A stretch of DNA of 64,000 nucleotides from an uncultured Dyadobacter sp. (GTDB lineage: Bacteria; Bacteroidota; Bacteroidia; Cytophagales; Spirosomataceae). This document shows, one piece after another, positions 51,732 through 59,757 of this stretch (the stretch's first letter is position 1; each line of letters starts with the position of its first letter). A program made the translations under genes and the position numbers. The stretch lies in contig NZ_CAMLSE010000002.1 in the NCBI RefSeq assembly GCF_946482605.1, positions 310,001 to 374,000 on the forward strand, in the 5' to 3' direction. A model generated the notes under the pieces. The model was not told the origin of the DNA, searched no databases, and saw nothing but the letters and a program-made list of their open reading frames with translations.

Positions 51732-52616
51732 TTACGGTTTTCCGTCCAGGAATTTTTCCAGAATCGGCACAAATGACCGGTAGAGGCTATCGTCGGATTG
51801 AAGGGCCATAATTTCCCCGATATAGGCACCGTGGCCGCCCGGCATGATCGCGATATGACTCGACGGGATCAGCTTTGAAATACTGACCACATGCTCCGAA
51901 CTGGCCACGTCGGCATCTCCATTGACCAGCAATACCGGCGCTTTGATGGATTGGATTTCCTGGTCGGTCATGTCCCGGAAGTTGCTCATTCGCCCGGCGC
52001 ATTTTTGAAAGAGATTCATCAGTTTGGCCGTATCTGGTGTCACTTTTAGGAATGCGGCCTTGTATTGCTGAGGCATTTGTGCAAAATCCGGGTTTTTCAT
52101 GGACTCCCAAAATTGCGGGAATGTCCCGTTCCGCTTCAACAAAAATGATCCGGCGACGATCCTGTTACATATTTCCGGATGCCGGATAGCAATTTCAAGG
52201 GCGGTGTTCCCTCCATTGCTGAATCCAAAAAAATCGGCCTTTGGAATGCCCAGATTACCCAACAAAGTGGCAACGTCATCTGCGTCCTGCTCAAATGAAA
52301 GCGGCTTGGCGCGGTCTGTGGTTCGTCCGTGCGCCTGCAATTCGACGCATATGAGCTGTCTTCGCCGTGCGAGCATGGGAATAATGCGCCCGAACGTCGT
52401 CTCTATGGTCGAGCCTCCTCCGTGAATCAGAACAAGCGGCGCTCCCTCACCGTAAATTTCGTAGTACATCTTGATCCCGTTCACATTCGAATAACCGCTT
52501 TTAGACGGTACCGAAGGCGCAATGGCGTTCTCACGGGGCTTGTCCTTTTCAAAAGACGGATGCGCGGGAGCTGTGTAGCACAGTAAAAAAAGCGGCATGA
52601 TCAGTATCCGTTTCAT
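51732..52616 (-). CDS. secreted alpha/beta-hydrolase
   Basis: 294 residues with a signal peptide (ILIMPLFLLCYTAPAHP). Core motifs: the oxyanion loop LVLIHGGGSTIETTFG, nucleophile Ser in FFGFSNGGNTALE, Asp in LLVNGDADVASSEH and His in MPGGHGAYIG. So the Ser-Asp-His triad is complete. Substrate is unknown; the group includes esterases and lactonases. It overlaps the AHSA1-domain gene by 4 bp and is the third gene of an ArsR-controlled operon. Confidence 0.9.
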   Translation of the reverse strand: MKRILIMPLFLLCYTAPAHPSFEKDKPRENAIAPSVPSKSGYSNVNGIKMYYEIYGEGAPLVLIHGGGSTIETTFGRIIPMLARRRQLICVELQAHGRTTDRAKPLSFEQDADDVATLLGNLGIPKADFFGFSNGGNTALEIAIRHPEICNRIVAGSFLLKRNGTFPQFWESMKNPDFAQMPQQYKAAFLKVTPDTAKLMNLFQKCAGRMSNFRDMTDQEIQSIKAPVLLVNGDADVASSEHVVSISKLIPSSHIAIMPGGHGAYIGEIMALQSDDSLYRSFVPILEKFLDGKP

Positions 52617-53107
52617 AGCTGTTCGTTCAGACGGTTGAACATTTGAATCCAGCTTGGAAATGCTCCGGTTGACTTGGCAAGCGATGCATCAACTGTCTGG
52701 TAGAGTGTCATTTCCGTTTTTGCTCCCAGCGACTTGAAATCCACCGTTACGGTAGTCCGGGCAGGCCAGTCCGAAGGCATACCGACGCTGGAAGGCGCTA
52801 CGTCATTGCCCTGCTCATCGGTGACCTCCATGGTAAAAACAAGTCTGTGGGGCGCGTCGAATTCGAGATAGGTGCCCTTACACCAGCAATTACCGTGGCC
52901 GGGACTGAAAACGCAGGAATGATAGCTACCGCCTTCCCGAATATCCAGTTTCCGGAATGAAATCGTGCACCCATCGGGGGCGTACCAGGCAGGCAAATGC
53001 GCGGGATCGGTCCAGGCACTGAACACCGTTTCAATACCGGCGTCGAAAATATGTGTGATCCTCACATGTTCCGGTGCAATGGCGGTCGCGGTTTGGTCTT
53101 TTTCCAT
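52613..53107 (-). CDS. SRPBCC/AHSA1-domain protein
   Basis: 164 residues. The AHSA1 fold opens with VRITHIFDAGIETVFSAWTD then HLPAWYAPDGCTI, and ends with TEMTLYQTVDASLAKSTGAF then SWIQMFNRLNEQL, the usual long C-terminal helix. Proteins of this type bind hydrophobic ligands and are very often paired with ArsR-type regulators in Bacteroidota. It starts 1 bp after the ArsR stop and overlaps the hydrolase start (ATGA). Confidence 0.9.
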   Translation of the reverse strand: MEKDQTATAIAPEHVRITHIFDAGIETVFSAWTDPAHLPAWYAPDGCTISFRKLDIREGGSYHSCVFSPGHGNCWCKGTYLEFDAPHRLVFTMEVTDEQGNDVAPSSVGMPSDWPARTTVTVDFKSLGAKTEMTLYQTVDASLAKSTGAFPSWIQMFNRLNEQL

Positions 53108-53108
53108 T

Positions 53109-53435
53109 TTAGCTTTTGTTGGTTTTTAGTGTATTTAAATAAGTATCAAGTGCTGCAAATCGGCCTTCCCAATGTTTCCTGTACTGCTCGGTCCAGGAAG
53201 CCACCTCACCCAGTTTGTTGAGTTGGGCCTCGCAATACCTTTCTTTTCCCTGCCGCCTGATTACGATCAAACCGCATTCCGAAAGGATCTTTACGTGAAC
53301 CGAGACGGCCTGCCTGCTGACGTCGAACCTTTCCGCAATCGAGTTCAGATTGAGGGGTTGATCCGCCAGGAGGTCAATGATTTGTCTGCGCGTGGGGTCG
53401 GCAATGGCCTGAAAAACGTCTCGTCTTAAAATCAT
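53109..53435 (-). CDS. ArsR-family winged-helix regulator
   Basis: 108 residues from the ATG at 53433-53435; a TTG three codons further up lies against the operator and is unlikely. The winged helix is clear: DVFQAIADPTRRQIIDLLAD, LNSIAERFDVSRQAVSVHVK and ILSECGLIVIRRQGKERYCE. No metal-binding Cys pair is present, so this is the non-metal subgroup that goes with AHSA1 proteins. It should repress its own operon through the inverted repeat at 53441-53482. Confidence 0.9.
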   Translation of the reverse strand: MILRRDVFQAIADPTRRQIIDLLADQPLNLNSIAERFDVSRQAVSVHVKILSECGLIVIRRQGKERYCEAQLNKLGEVASWTEQYRKHWEGRFAALDTYLNTLKTNKS

Positions 53436-53440
53436 GTCAT

Positions 53441-53482
53441 GCAATTAAATGATTGCAAATATATGCGCAATCATTTAATTGC
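53441..53482 (-). promoter_or_regulatory. ArsR operator around the operon promoter
   Basis: Two 16-bp arms (GCAATTAAATGATTGC at 53441-53456; exact reverse complement at 53467-53482) flank the -7 box TATATTTG (minus strand, 53456-53463). A TTG at 53484-53486 lies 20 bases upstream of it as the -33 element. The repeat covers the promoter and starts 5 bp before the ArsR start codon, so binding would shut off the operon. Confidence 0.75.
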
Positions 53483-53562
53483 GCAAGTCTTATTTTTAAA
53501 AAAAAGGCCGGGAGTTTCCCGACCTTGTCAAGTTCTTCTCATAGGGCACTTGCCGGCACAAC

Positions 53563-54366
53563 TCAGTGCGCGTATCCGGCACTTACTTTTAATGCTTCTG
53601 TCTTTGAAGAGCTGGAAGCAATCACGAGTGCGATACCACAAAAAGCAAGACACACAAAAGACCCGATAATGTTCTCACCGTCCCTGAAAAAGGGGAACCG
53701 AATGGCGTAGTAAAGATGTAGTAGGATAAGCCATAAAAAGAGCACAGCGCTCAGTAGCAGTCCGACCCATTTCACCATGCGATTGATCAAAAAGGATATA
53801 CCGGAGCCTACCAGGCCAATGCCTGAAATGTAGGTCCAAAAGACCGGCCAGGGTATATATTTCGGCACCAGTCCACTGACATTCTGTGCATTCACCAGGT
53901 GTCCGTAACCGAAGATGCAAAGCATAATGGCAAAGAAATATATCCCGAAAGGTGCCATTTTGTGAAGTGTATCGAAAAACTTACTGGTCTTGGCTTCGGG
54001 AAATGCCAGCGCCATTGTAAAAGCGCCCCCGGAGAGCGCAACTATTTTGATTGCGTCTATCCAGGCACCCCTGATCTCGGGGTGGTTCTGCAAACGGGAA
54101 GGCAAATGACCCACGAGAAAAAAGATGAGGAAAACAACGCCCAGCAACAGCGCGACGTCCCGGGTATTCTTGCCGATGCAAATCAAAATACCGGATACGA
54201 GAATGTAAATTGCAAGAAGGTAAATGAGGATCGAGAGGTGGGCAACCGATTCGGCAGGCACCGGCATCAGGAGCGGTCGGATGCCTTCGAAGAAGAAATG
54301 CAGTAACCCTATTCCGATTACCCCGATACCAAAAAACACCCGGCCGTAAAGTTTTAAATTTGTCAT
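53563..54366 (-). CDS. integral membrane protein, unknown function (DoxX-like helices)
   Basis: 267 residues from the ATG at 54364-54366; the longer frame to 54456 adds residues not fit for a membrane protein start. About eight membrane segments are visible, e.g. VFFGIGVIGIGLLHFFF, LSILIYLLAIYILVSGILIC, VALLLGVVFLIFFLVGHLP, FGIYFFAIMLCIFGYGHLV and LLLSAVLFLWLILLHLYYAI. The repeated GxxxxFxGxxH/GYGH pattern looks like two fused DoxX-like halves. No substrate or partner can be named. It is divergent from the HTH-membrane gene at 54487. Confidence 0.75.
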   Translation of the reverse strand: MTNLKLYGRVFFGIGVIGIGLLHFFFEGIRPLLMPVPAESVAHLSILIYLLAIYILVSGILICIGKNTRDVALLLGVVFLIFFLVGHLPSRLQNHPEIRGAWIDAIKIVALSGGAFTMALAFPEAKTSKFFDTLHKMAPFGIYFFAIMLCIFGYGHLVNAQNVSGLVPKYIPWPVFWTYISGIGLVGSGISFLINRMVKWVGLLLSAVLFLWLILLHLYYAIRFPFFRDGENIIGSFVCLAFCGIALVIASSSSKTEALKVSAGYAH

Positions 54367-54486
54367 ATATGCTTGATTTGTTAAGATTTGATGGCTCCAA
54401 AGTAATGGGAAAGCCCTGTGAGTATCCCGGACAAAACCCGGGCAAAACCTTAACAAAACCGAACAATTTGAAAACAGGGTTATCGA

Positions 54487-55803
54487 ATGAATGAGCAGGA
54501 CATCGTACAGTTGACCTTACTGGAAATATTCAAAGCCAATGGCTATGACGACGCCGGCCTGATGACCCAGCGAAATTTCGAACACATCAGCGACGAGATT
54601 GAAAAAAAGTCTGGGATATTTATCAGCGGAACCACCATCAGGCGCCTCTCAAAAGGTGCATTCAGCCGGTCGCCCCAGACGGCAACGCTCCATGCAATCG
54701 CTAATTACCACCATTTTGATAGCTGGCCGGCGTATAAAGCGGCATTCATCAAACAGCGCGCCGGGGCCCCGGGAGCAGCTGAATTACCGCAGGCAACGGA
54801 AGTGGCAGAGCCGGACGAAACCGGTTCATTGCCAAAACGGCGGTGGAAAAGCTGGGCTTATCCCGGATGGATCACCCTGCTGCTTGCAACCGTTTTTATA
54901 AGTGGTTACTATTTGTACGCTCCAAACGAACCGGTCAATCATTTCGCCAAAGCTTCATTTTCGGCGCGGAAAACCACGGATAATGATTTACCTAATTCGG
55001 TTGTGTTCAATTACAATGTCGACGAGGTTACTGCGGACAGTTTTTTTATTCAGCAGTCCTGGGATAAAAACCGAAAAGTGAGGGTTTACAGAAACAAATA
55101 TACCTTGACGGATATCTACTACGAGCCTGGTTACCACATCGCCAAACTCATCGCCAACGATTCCATTATCAAAACAGCGCATGTGAATATCCCGACAGAC
55201 CGGTGGTTTTTTTATGCCAATGAAAACAGAACTGCGTACCGGACGGAATACATTAAAACAAAGCATTTTATCAAACAGGGAAGTCTGGCTATTTCGAGCG
55301 AAGCGCTTCATCAGAACAAAATTGACATCAGTCAGGAAAAAATTTACCTCTACTCCTATTTCCCGTCGCGGCACGATGTCGACAGCGACAACTTCACATT
55401 GAAAACGAGGGTACGGATGAAGGAAGTGAGAAATACGCTTTGCCCCTACATTACGATTGAAGTATACGGCCAGTACAATGTCATCATGATGAAAAGCACA
55501 CCAAAAGGGTGCGCCAATCATGCCTCTCTCCGGTTTAGCGAACTTGAAATCAATGGAAAGGAGGCCGACCTGACATCGATCGGATACGATGTGACGCAAT
55601 GGACCGATGTGGAATTAACGGTTAGAAACAAGGAAGTCAGGATCAAAATCGCAGGCAGGGAGGCATTTAAAGCCAGCTACCGGAACACCGTAAAATTGGT
55701 TACTGGATTGTCGTTCATCTCCAACGGCCTCTGCGAAGTCGATTATGTAACCCTGACCGGCTCCGACGGGAAAGTATTCTGCGACGATCGTTTTGATATG
55801 TAA
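54487..55803 (+). CDS. membrane protein with N-terminal HTH-like domain and C-terminal beta-sandwich
   Basis: 438 residues. Residues 1-90 match a Bacteroidota HTH-like unit: DEIEKKSGIFISGTTIRRLS, KGAFSRSPQTATLHAIANYH and HFDSWPAYKAAFI. One membrane helix follows (WITLLLATVFISGYYLYA, about 125-142). The rest is outside the cytoplasm: a PKD/Ig-like part with VVFNYNVDEVTADSFFIQQS and a lectin-like sandwich (about 270-435, VELTVRNKEVRIKIAGREAF). A DNA- or protein-binding unit on one side and a possible carbohydrate-binding unit on the other suggests a one-component membrane sensor (inference). Ends with VDYVTLTGSDGKVFCDDRFD. Confidence 0.75.
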   Translation: MNEQDIVQLTLLEIFKANGYDDAGLMTQRNFEHISDEIEKKSGIFISGTTIRRLSKGAFSRSPQTATLHAIANYHHFDSWPAYKAAFIKQRAGAPGAAELPQATEVAEPDETGSLPKRRWKSWAYPGWITLLLATVFISGYYLYAPNEPVNHFAKASFSARKTTDNDLPNSVVFNYNVDEVTADSFFIQQSWDKNRKVRVYRNKYTLTDIYYEPGYHIAKLIANDSIIKTAHVNIPTDRWFFYANENRTAYRTEYIKTKHFIKQGSLAISSEALHQNKIDISQEKIYLYSYFPSRHDVDSDNFTLKTRVRMKEVRNTLCPYITIEVYGQYNVIMMKSTPKGCANHASLRFSELEINGKEADLTSIGYDVTQWTDVELTVRNKEVRIKIAGREAFKASYRNTVKLVTGLSFISNGLCEVDYVTLTGSDGKVFCDDRFDM

Positions 55804-55948
55804 GGCAGCCATAAAACCGGTGCCGCAAGCGTGACGCTTCTGATCTACACCTTTGAACTCCCCTGAATAGATAAGCCAAGGCCGGTTCGCTCCATCGCGG
55901 ATTTAAGCGAATTTCAAATTCACACAAAATTTAATTGTCAGCTATAAA

Positions 55949-55968
55949 AATATACCGACTGGTTTATT
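55949..55968. promoter_or_regulatory. TetR-like operator copy 1
   Basis: AATATACCGACTGGTTTATT, an inverted repeat around ACC-GACT-GGT with one arm mismatch. The same element recurs at 56098-56117. It lies just before the -7-like box TATATTTG at 55974-55981. Confidence 0.5.
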
Positions 55969-55973
55969 TTCTC

Positions 55974-55981
55974 TATATTTG
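55974..55981 (+). promoter_or_regulatory. -7 box (TATATTTG) after operator copy 1
   Basis: Exact TAnnTTTG match, 29 bp before a 36-codon orphan frame at 56011. No clear -33 element at the usual distance, as operator copy 1 fills that space. Confidence 0.45.
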
Positions 55982-56010
55982 CCCTCCTTATCCAAAAGCA
56001 TTAAGCAACC

Positions 56011-56121
56011 ATGAAAATCTCGAAGCATTTACATCCGGCCAGGCAAAAGTATCTCTCCTCCTCCAACACAGCTGATCCAGCATTTTTTTTAATCGTAAAT
56101 ATACCGATTGGTCTATTTTAA
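56011..56121 (+). pseudogene. 36-codon orphan frame between the duplicated operators
   Basis: MKISKHLHPARQKYLSSSNT then ADPAFFLIVNIPIGLF, ending inside operator copy 2. It starts at a proper distance from a promoter but resembles no protein. It is probably the 5' stump of a gene lost by deletion, leaving its promoter and operator behind. Confidence 0.3.
56098..56117. promoter_or_regulatory. TetR-like operator copy 2
   Basis: AATATACCGATTGGTCTATT, differing from copy 1 at two positions. It lies 22 bp before the thioesterase start at 56140. No TetR gene is in the window. Confidence 0.5.
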
Positions 56122-56139
56122 CCATTTAACCATAAAGCC

Positions 56140-56634
56140 ATGAACACGACCATCAGAACCAGAACCTATGAATGGGCAGACCCAACGGAAGTCGCCGAAA
56201 AGATCGGGACACTTTCCGGAATCGATCACCTGCTGGCGATCAATGCCGGCCAGATGCCATTACCGCCACTTGCGAATACATTGGGGTTCGGCACATGCGA
56301 AGTGAAGCCAGGTGAAGTAACTTTCCCGTTTGAGCCACAGGAGTACCACTTCAACACCATCGGCATTGTGCATGGCGGTGTAATTGCAGCGATTCTTGAC
56401 ACTGCCATGGGCTGCACGCTGCAAACCCTGCTGCCGGCAGGTGTCAGTTATGTCACATTGGAATTAAAAGTGAATTTTGTCAAAGCAGTGACACTCGGAG
56501 ACAAACCGCTTTTCGCGAAAGGCAGCATGATTCACGGGGGCCGAAGTACGGGCGTGGTGGAGGGTCGCCTGCTGGATCGCGACGGCAATACCTATGCCCA
56601 CAGTACCTGCACCTGCCTGATCCGTCACAAATAA
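56140..56634 (+). CDS. PaaI-type hotdog-fold thioesterase
   Basis: 164 residues. The hotdog core is evident: LGFGTCEVKPGEVTFPFEPQ, HFNTIGIVHGGVIAAILDTA (the HGG-x-x-x-x-x-x-D catalytic motif) and GVSYVTLELKVNFVKAVTLG. It should hydrolyse an acyl-CoA, perhaps an aromatic one. It sits directly behind operator copy 2 and is followed after 30 bp by two small genes on the same strand, so it is probably the first gene of a TetR-controlled group. Confidence 0.9.
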   Translation: MNTTIRTRTYEWADPTEVAEKIGTLSGIDHLLAINAGQMPLPPLANTLGFGTCEVKPGEVTFPFEPQEYHFNTIGIVHGGVIAAILDTAMGCTLQTLLPAGVSYVTLELKVNFVKAVTLGDKPLFAKGSMIHGGRSTGVVEGRLLDRDGNTYAHSTCTCLIRHK

Positions 56635-56664
56635 TAATCCATTAACCAATCTATAATCATCACA

Positions 56665-57387
56665 ATGAAAGACCTGTTGTCACTGACAATCGACGCCAAC
56701 GGCGGCATCGAAAACTGGAAAAAATACACGAAGGTCTCAGCCACCGTCAAAGCGGGCGGTTTGACCTGGGAACGCAAACAACAACCCGGCATTCTGGCCG
56801 ACATCCATGCGATCGCCGATACCCGCAGGCAGGCCGTGCTGTATCAGCCAAACTACGATAAACAAATCCAGATCACCTTTGAACCGGATCGTGTGGCGCT
56901 TGAAAAAAGATCCGGCGAAACCATTGAGGAGCTGCTGCATCCCCGGAGCTCTTTCGACGGACACATCAGGGCAACCCCCTGGACACGCCCGCAGGCCTTC
57001 TATTTTGCAGGTTATGCCATCTGGACCTATCTCAATGCACCTTTCAATTTTGCTGATGAAGGTTACCAAAGCAGCGAAATAGAGCCCTGGGAGGAAAATG
57101 GCGAACAATGGCGCAGGCTCGTAGTCACGTTTCCCGGCGCGATCGCCACACACAGCACCGTGCAGACCTTTTACATCGACCAAGCCGGTCTTATCCGCAG
57201 GCACGATTACAATGTCGAAATTTCCGGGAACGTATCCAGCGCACACTATCTCTCCGGGTACACGGAAGTTCAGGGAATCATGTTTCCCACCCGCAGGCGT
57301 GTATACGTAAGACAAGAGGATAACACACCGCTTCAACCAGAACCGTTGCTGGTGGATGTCCACCTGAGCGAGTTCAGGCTTTACTAG
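56665..57387 (+). CDS. unrecognised 240-residue protein, LolA-like beta-fold
   Basis: No signal peptide or membrane helix. The sequence is beta-rich with many aromatic residues (SATVKAGGLTWERKQQPGI, QIQITFEPDRVALEKRSGET, AFYFAGYAIWTYLNAPF, HYLSGYTEVQGIMFPTRRRV), and the alternation of strands recalls lipoprotein-localisation or START-like open barrels. It resembles unnamed proteins next to thioesterase or dehydrogenase genes. It follows the thioesterase by 30 bp. Function unknown; a ligand-binding role is a guess from the fold. Confidence 0.7.
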   Translation: MKDLLSLTIDANGGIENWKKYTKVSATVKAGGLTWERKQQPGILADIHAIADTRRQAVLYQPNYDKQIQITFEPDRVALEKRSGETIEELLHPRSSFDGHIRATPWTRPQAFYFAGYAIWTYLNAPFNFADEGYQSSEIEPWEENGEQWRRLVVTFPGAIATHSTVQTFYIDQAGLIRRHDYNVEISGNVSSAHYLSGYTEVQGIMFPTRRRVYVRQEDNTPLQPEPLLVDVHLSEFRLY

Positions 57388-57451
57388 CTAATTGCATAGG
57401 CCGGCGGAGGAATGGTTTTTTATAGATTTTATTCCAAACCTGCATTATCTC

Positions 57452-57805
57452 ATGGATCCGGAAAACAAAGCAATACTGGAAAAGGCAAATGCCGCAATCA
57501 GCAAAGGCGATTATGAAGGATTCCTTTCCTTTTGTACCGATGACACGGAATGGACATTTGTAGGTGAACAAATTCTGCGGGGAAAGGAGGCTGTCCGGGA
57601 GTATATGGCGACGGCATACGTGAAGCCGCCAAAGTTCGCGGTCGAGAATCTGATCGCCGAAAAGGAATTTGTGACTGCACTCGGCAAAATCACCATGGAG
57701 GACGAAGACGGAAAAGCGGTCGACTACACTTACTGTGACGTCTGGCGGTTTCGTGAGGGCAAGATGGCTGTATTAAAGGCGTTCGTCATCCGCTCCAGGG
57801 ACTAA
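57452..57805 (+). CDS. SnoaL-like / NTF2-fold protein
   Basis: 117 residues from the ATG at 57452; a longer frame from 57392 adds a stretch without fold features. Motifs are KANAAISKGDYEGFLSFCTD, DTEWTFVGEQILRGKEAVRE and YCDVWRFREGKMAVLKAFV, typical of SnoaL-like proteins. No signal peptide. Third gene after the thioesterase on the same strand; a 28-bp perfect palindrome lies 117 bp after its stop. Ligand and reaction unknown. Confidence 0.85.
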   Translation: MDPENKAILEKANAAISKGDYEGFLSFCTDDTEWTFVGEQILRGKEAVREYMATAYVKPPKFAVENLIAEKEFVTALGKITMEDEDGKAVDYTYCDVWRFREGKMAVLKAFVIRSRD

Positions 57806-57922
57806 GATGCGGGTACGGTGCATGGACAGTTGTTCCAGCGCTCTGATCTTTTCCGACCTCCGGTATTGATTCGGAATCGGCATGCAGGCCGTCGCCGGCC
57901 AGATTTTATGGGCAGGAGGTGA

Positions 57923-57950
57923 CCGCAATACCCCGATCGGGGTATTGCGG
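57923..57950. repeat. 28-bp perfect palindrome
   Basis: The left half CCGCAATACCCCGA is followed directly by its exact reverse complement, so the 28 bases are fully self-complementary; as RNA they fold into a 12-bp stem with a GATC loop. It lies between the SnoaL-like gene and the M23 peptidase gene. It may be a terminator without U-run, a protein site, or a dispersed repeat element. Confidence 0.65.
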
Positions 57951-57998
57951 ACTCGTCGTTGGCGGGTCGAAATTTGTGTGACCATCAATCACATAAGT

Positions 57999-59672
57999 AT
58001 GAAACGTATCTACCTCTGCCTCCTTCTGTCAGTTTTACAACTACCGGCCTCACAAGTATTCGCTCAATTCCCCGCGCAAGCGCAATTCGGGGGATTTCAG
58101 CCGGCAGCGGAAACCGACCACATTGAAATCACCGAAAGCCAGCGCAAGGCCATTATCAGCACTTTACGGGAAAACAGCCGCAGGTTAAAGATTGGGAAAA
58201 ACAACAAGCTGAATAATGCGCTGGAAAATACTTCGAATTTCATCTTCCCGCTCCGGCAGGCAGTGGGTTTCAACGACCCCGGCTTTTATGAGATCGGCAA
58301 TTACATTGACAGGGACCCGACCACCGGTTTACAGGACTACATGTGCAACCAGCGTACCTACGATACCCACAAAGGTACCGACATCGGACTGTTTCCTTAC
58401 GGTTGGGAAAAGATGGCCGCCAATGCAGTGGAGGTGATCTCGGCCTCGAATGGCGTCATCATCGGGAAGGTCGATGGTAATGACGACAAAAGTTGCAGCT
58501 TTTGCACGACCTGCAACTGGAATGCGGTTTACGTGCAGAACACCGACGGAACCGTTTGCTGGTACGGCCATTTGAAAAACGGAAGCGTGACTACCAAGGC
58601 GGTTGGCGAAAGCGTATCGCAAGGAGAATTCCTGGGCGTAGTCGGAAGTTCGGGGATGTCCACCGGGCCGCACCTGCATTTCGAAGTTTGGAGCGACGAC
58701 AGCTACACGTCGCTGATCGATCCCTGGAACGGCACATGCAATCCATTGGGTGATAAATCCTATTGGACTTCGCAACAGCCCTATTATGTCCCGATGGTCA
58801 ACAAAGTTACGTCGTCCTCGGGCATACCCACGCCCTACGGCTGCCACGACCAGGAAAAATCATTGACCCAAACTCAATTCGTTATCGGAGATCCGGTCTA
58901 CCTCCCCATTTTCCTGCGGGACAATATGCCCAACACGCAGGCGCAGGTCAAGCTGACTGACCCCTCGGGTACCCCCGTCTACCAATTGACATTTAATACC
59001 GTCAATAATTTCTATTCCAACGCCTGGTATTATTATCAGTTTCCAACCAGCACATTTTCGACATTAGGCAAATGGAAGTTTTCGGTTGCGTACGGACTCA
59101 ATGTGGTTGAACACACTTTTCAAATCATCTCTCCCCTCCCGGTGACTTTGCATTCCTTTGCATTGAGCCACTCGGAAGCGCAGATTGCGCTCAAATGGCA
59201 GACCAGCGAGGAAGTCAATGCAGACAAATTCGTGGTTGAGCGAAGCGGAGATGGGAAGGCATTCGAAGGAATCGCCTCGATCGGGGTCACGCATGGCACC
59301 GCAAAAAGTAATTTAAAAGAGTACACTTTCGACGACACGGCACCGCTGCGGGGACTGAGCTATTACCGGTTGAGAATGGTAGATATGGACGGAACTTTTG
59401 CCTTTTCGAAGATCCTCTCCGCTACGACCGACCAGGGAGACGAGATCACAGCCATGCCAAATCCTGCCGGTAAAACGGTGCATGTTCAAGGGGAACGGAT
59501 CTCGCTCGTGGAATTGCTGGACAAAACCGGAAAAGTACAAATGACAAAGACCAATTTAAAAGGCGAAAAGTCACTTGAACTGGACATTGCGCATATACCC
59601 GCCGGGCTTTATGTTTTAAGAACGACTGATGACCGTGGTTTGAAGCAAAGCCAAAAGCTCGCCGTGGAATAG
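57999..59672 (+). CDS. T9SS-secreted M23 metallopeptidase
   Basis: 557 residues from the ATG at 57999, which gives a good signal peptide (IYLCLLLSVLQLPASQVFAQ). The M23/LytM domain has the zinc ligands in YDTHKGTDIGLFPYG (His, Asp) and TGPHLHFEVW (the second His), with VSQGEFLGVVGSSGMSTGPH before it, so an active zinc site is likely. A middle beta-sandwich (about 300-400) follows. The last 75 residues are a type A T9SS sorting tail (AMPNPAGKTVHVQGERISLV, LDIAHIPAGLYVLRT). It probably cuts peptidoglycan cross-links or other peptides outside the cell. Confidence 0.9.
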   Translation: MKRIYLCLLLSVLQLPASQVFAQFPAQAQFGGFQPAAETDHIEITESQRKAIISTLRENSRRLKIGKNNKLNNALENTSNFIFPLRQAVGFNDPGFYEIGNYIDRDPTTGLQDYMCNQRTYDTHKGTDIGLFPYGWEKMAANAVEVISASNGVIIGKVDGNDDKSCSFCTTCNWNAVYVQNTDGTVCWYGHLKNGSVTTKAVGESVSQGEFLGVVGSSGMSTGPHLHFEVWSDDSYTSLIDPWNGTCNPLGDKSYWTSQQPYYVPMVNKVTSSSGIPTPYGCHDQEKSLTQTQFVIGDPVYLPIFLRDNMPNTQAQVKLTDPSGTPVYQLTFNTVNNFYSNAWYYYQFPTSTFSTLGKWKFSVAYGLNVVEHTFQIISPLPVTLHSFALSHSEAQIALKWQTSEEVNADKFVVERSGDGKAFEGIASIGVTHGTAKSNLKEYTFDDTAPLRGLSYYRLRMVDMDGTFAFSKILSATTDQGDEITAMPNPAGKTVHVQGERISLVELLDKTGKVQMTKTNLKGEKSLELDIAHIPAGLYVLRTTDDRGLKQSQKLAVE

Positions 59673-59696
59673 GCTGCGCGGACTTAAGCACTAACG

Positions 59697-59733
59697 CAAT
59701 GGGCTGTATCATGAAGAGCGATACAGCCCATTG
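59697..59733. terminator. bidirectional terminator
   Basis: A perfect 14-bp stem (CAATGGGCTGTATC, arms 59697-59710 and 59720-59733) with a 9-base loop between two converging genes. The + side continues ATGTTATGC without long T-run. Position and stem make termination in both directions likely. Confidence 0.65.
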
Positions 59734-59757
59734 ATGTTATGCTCAACGAAGATGCGA

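Noticed and set aside
57773..57988. Minus-strand frame across the 28-bp palindrome
   Set aside because: Overlaps a well-supported gene end and gains its openness from the palindrome; no family features.
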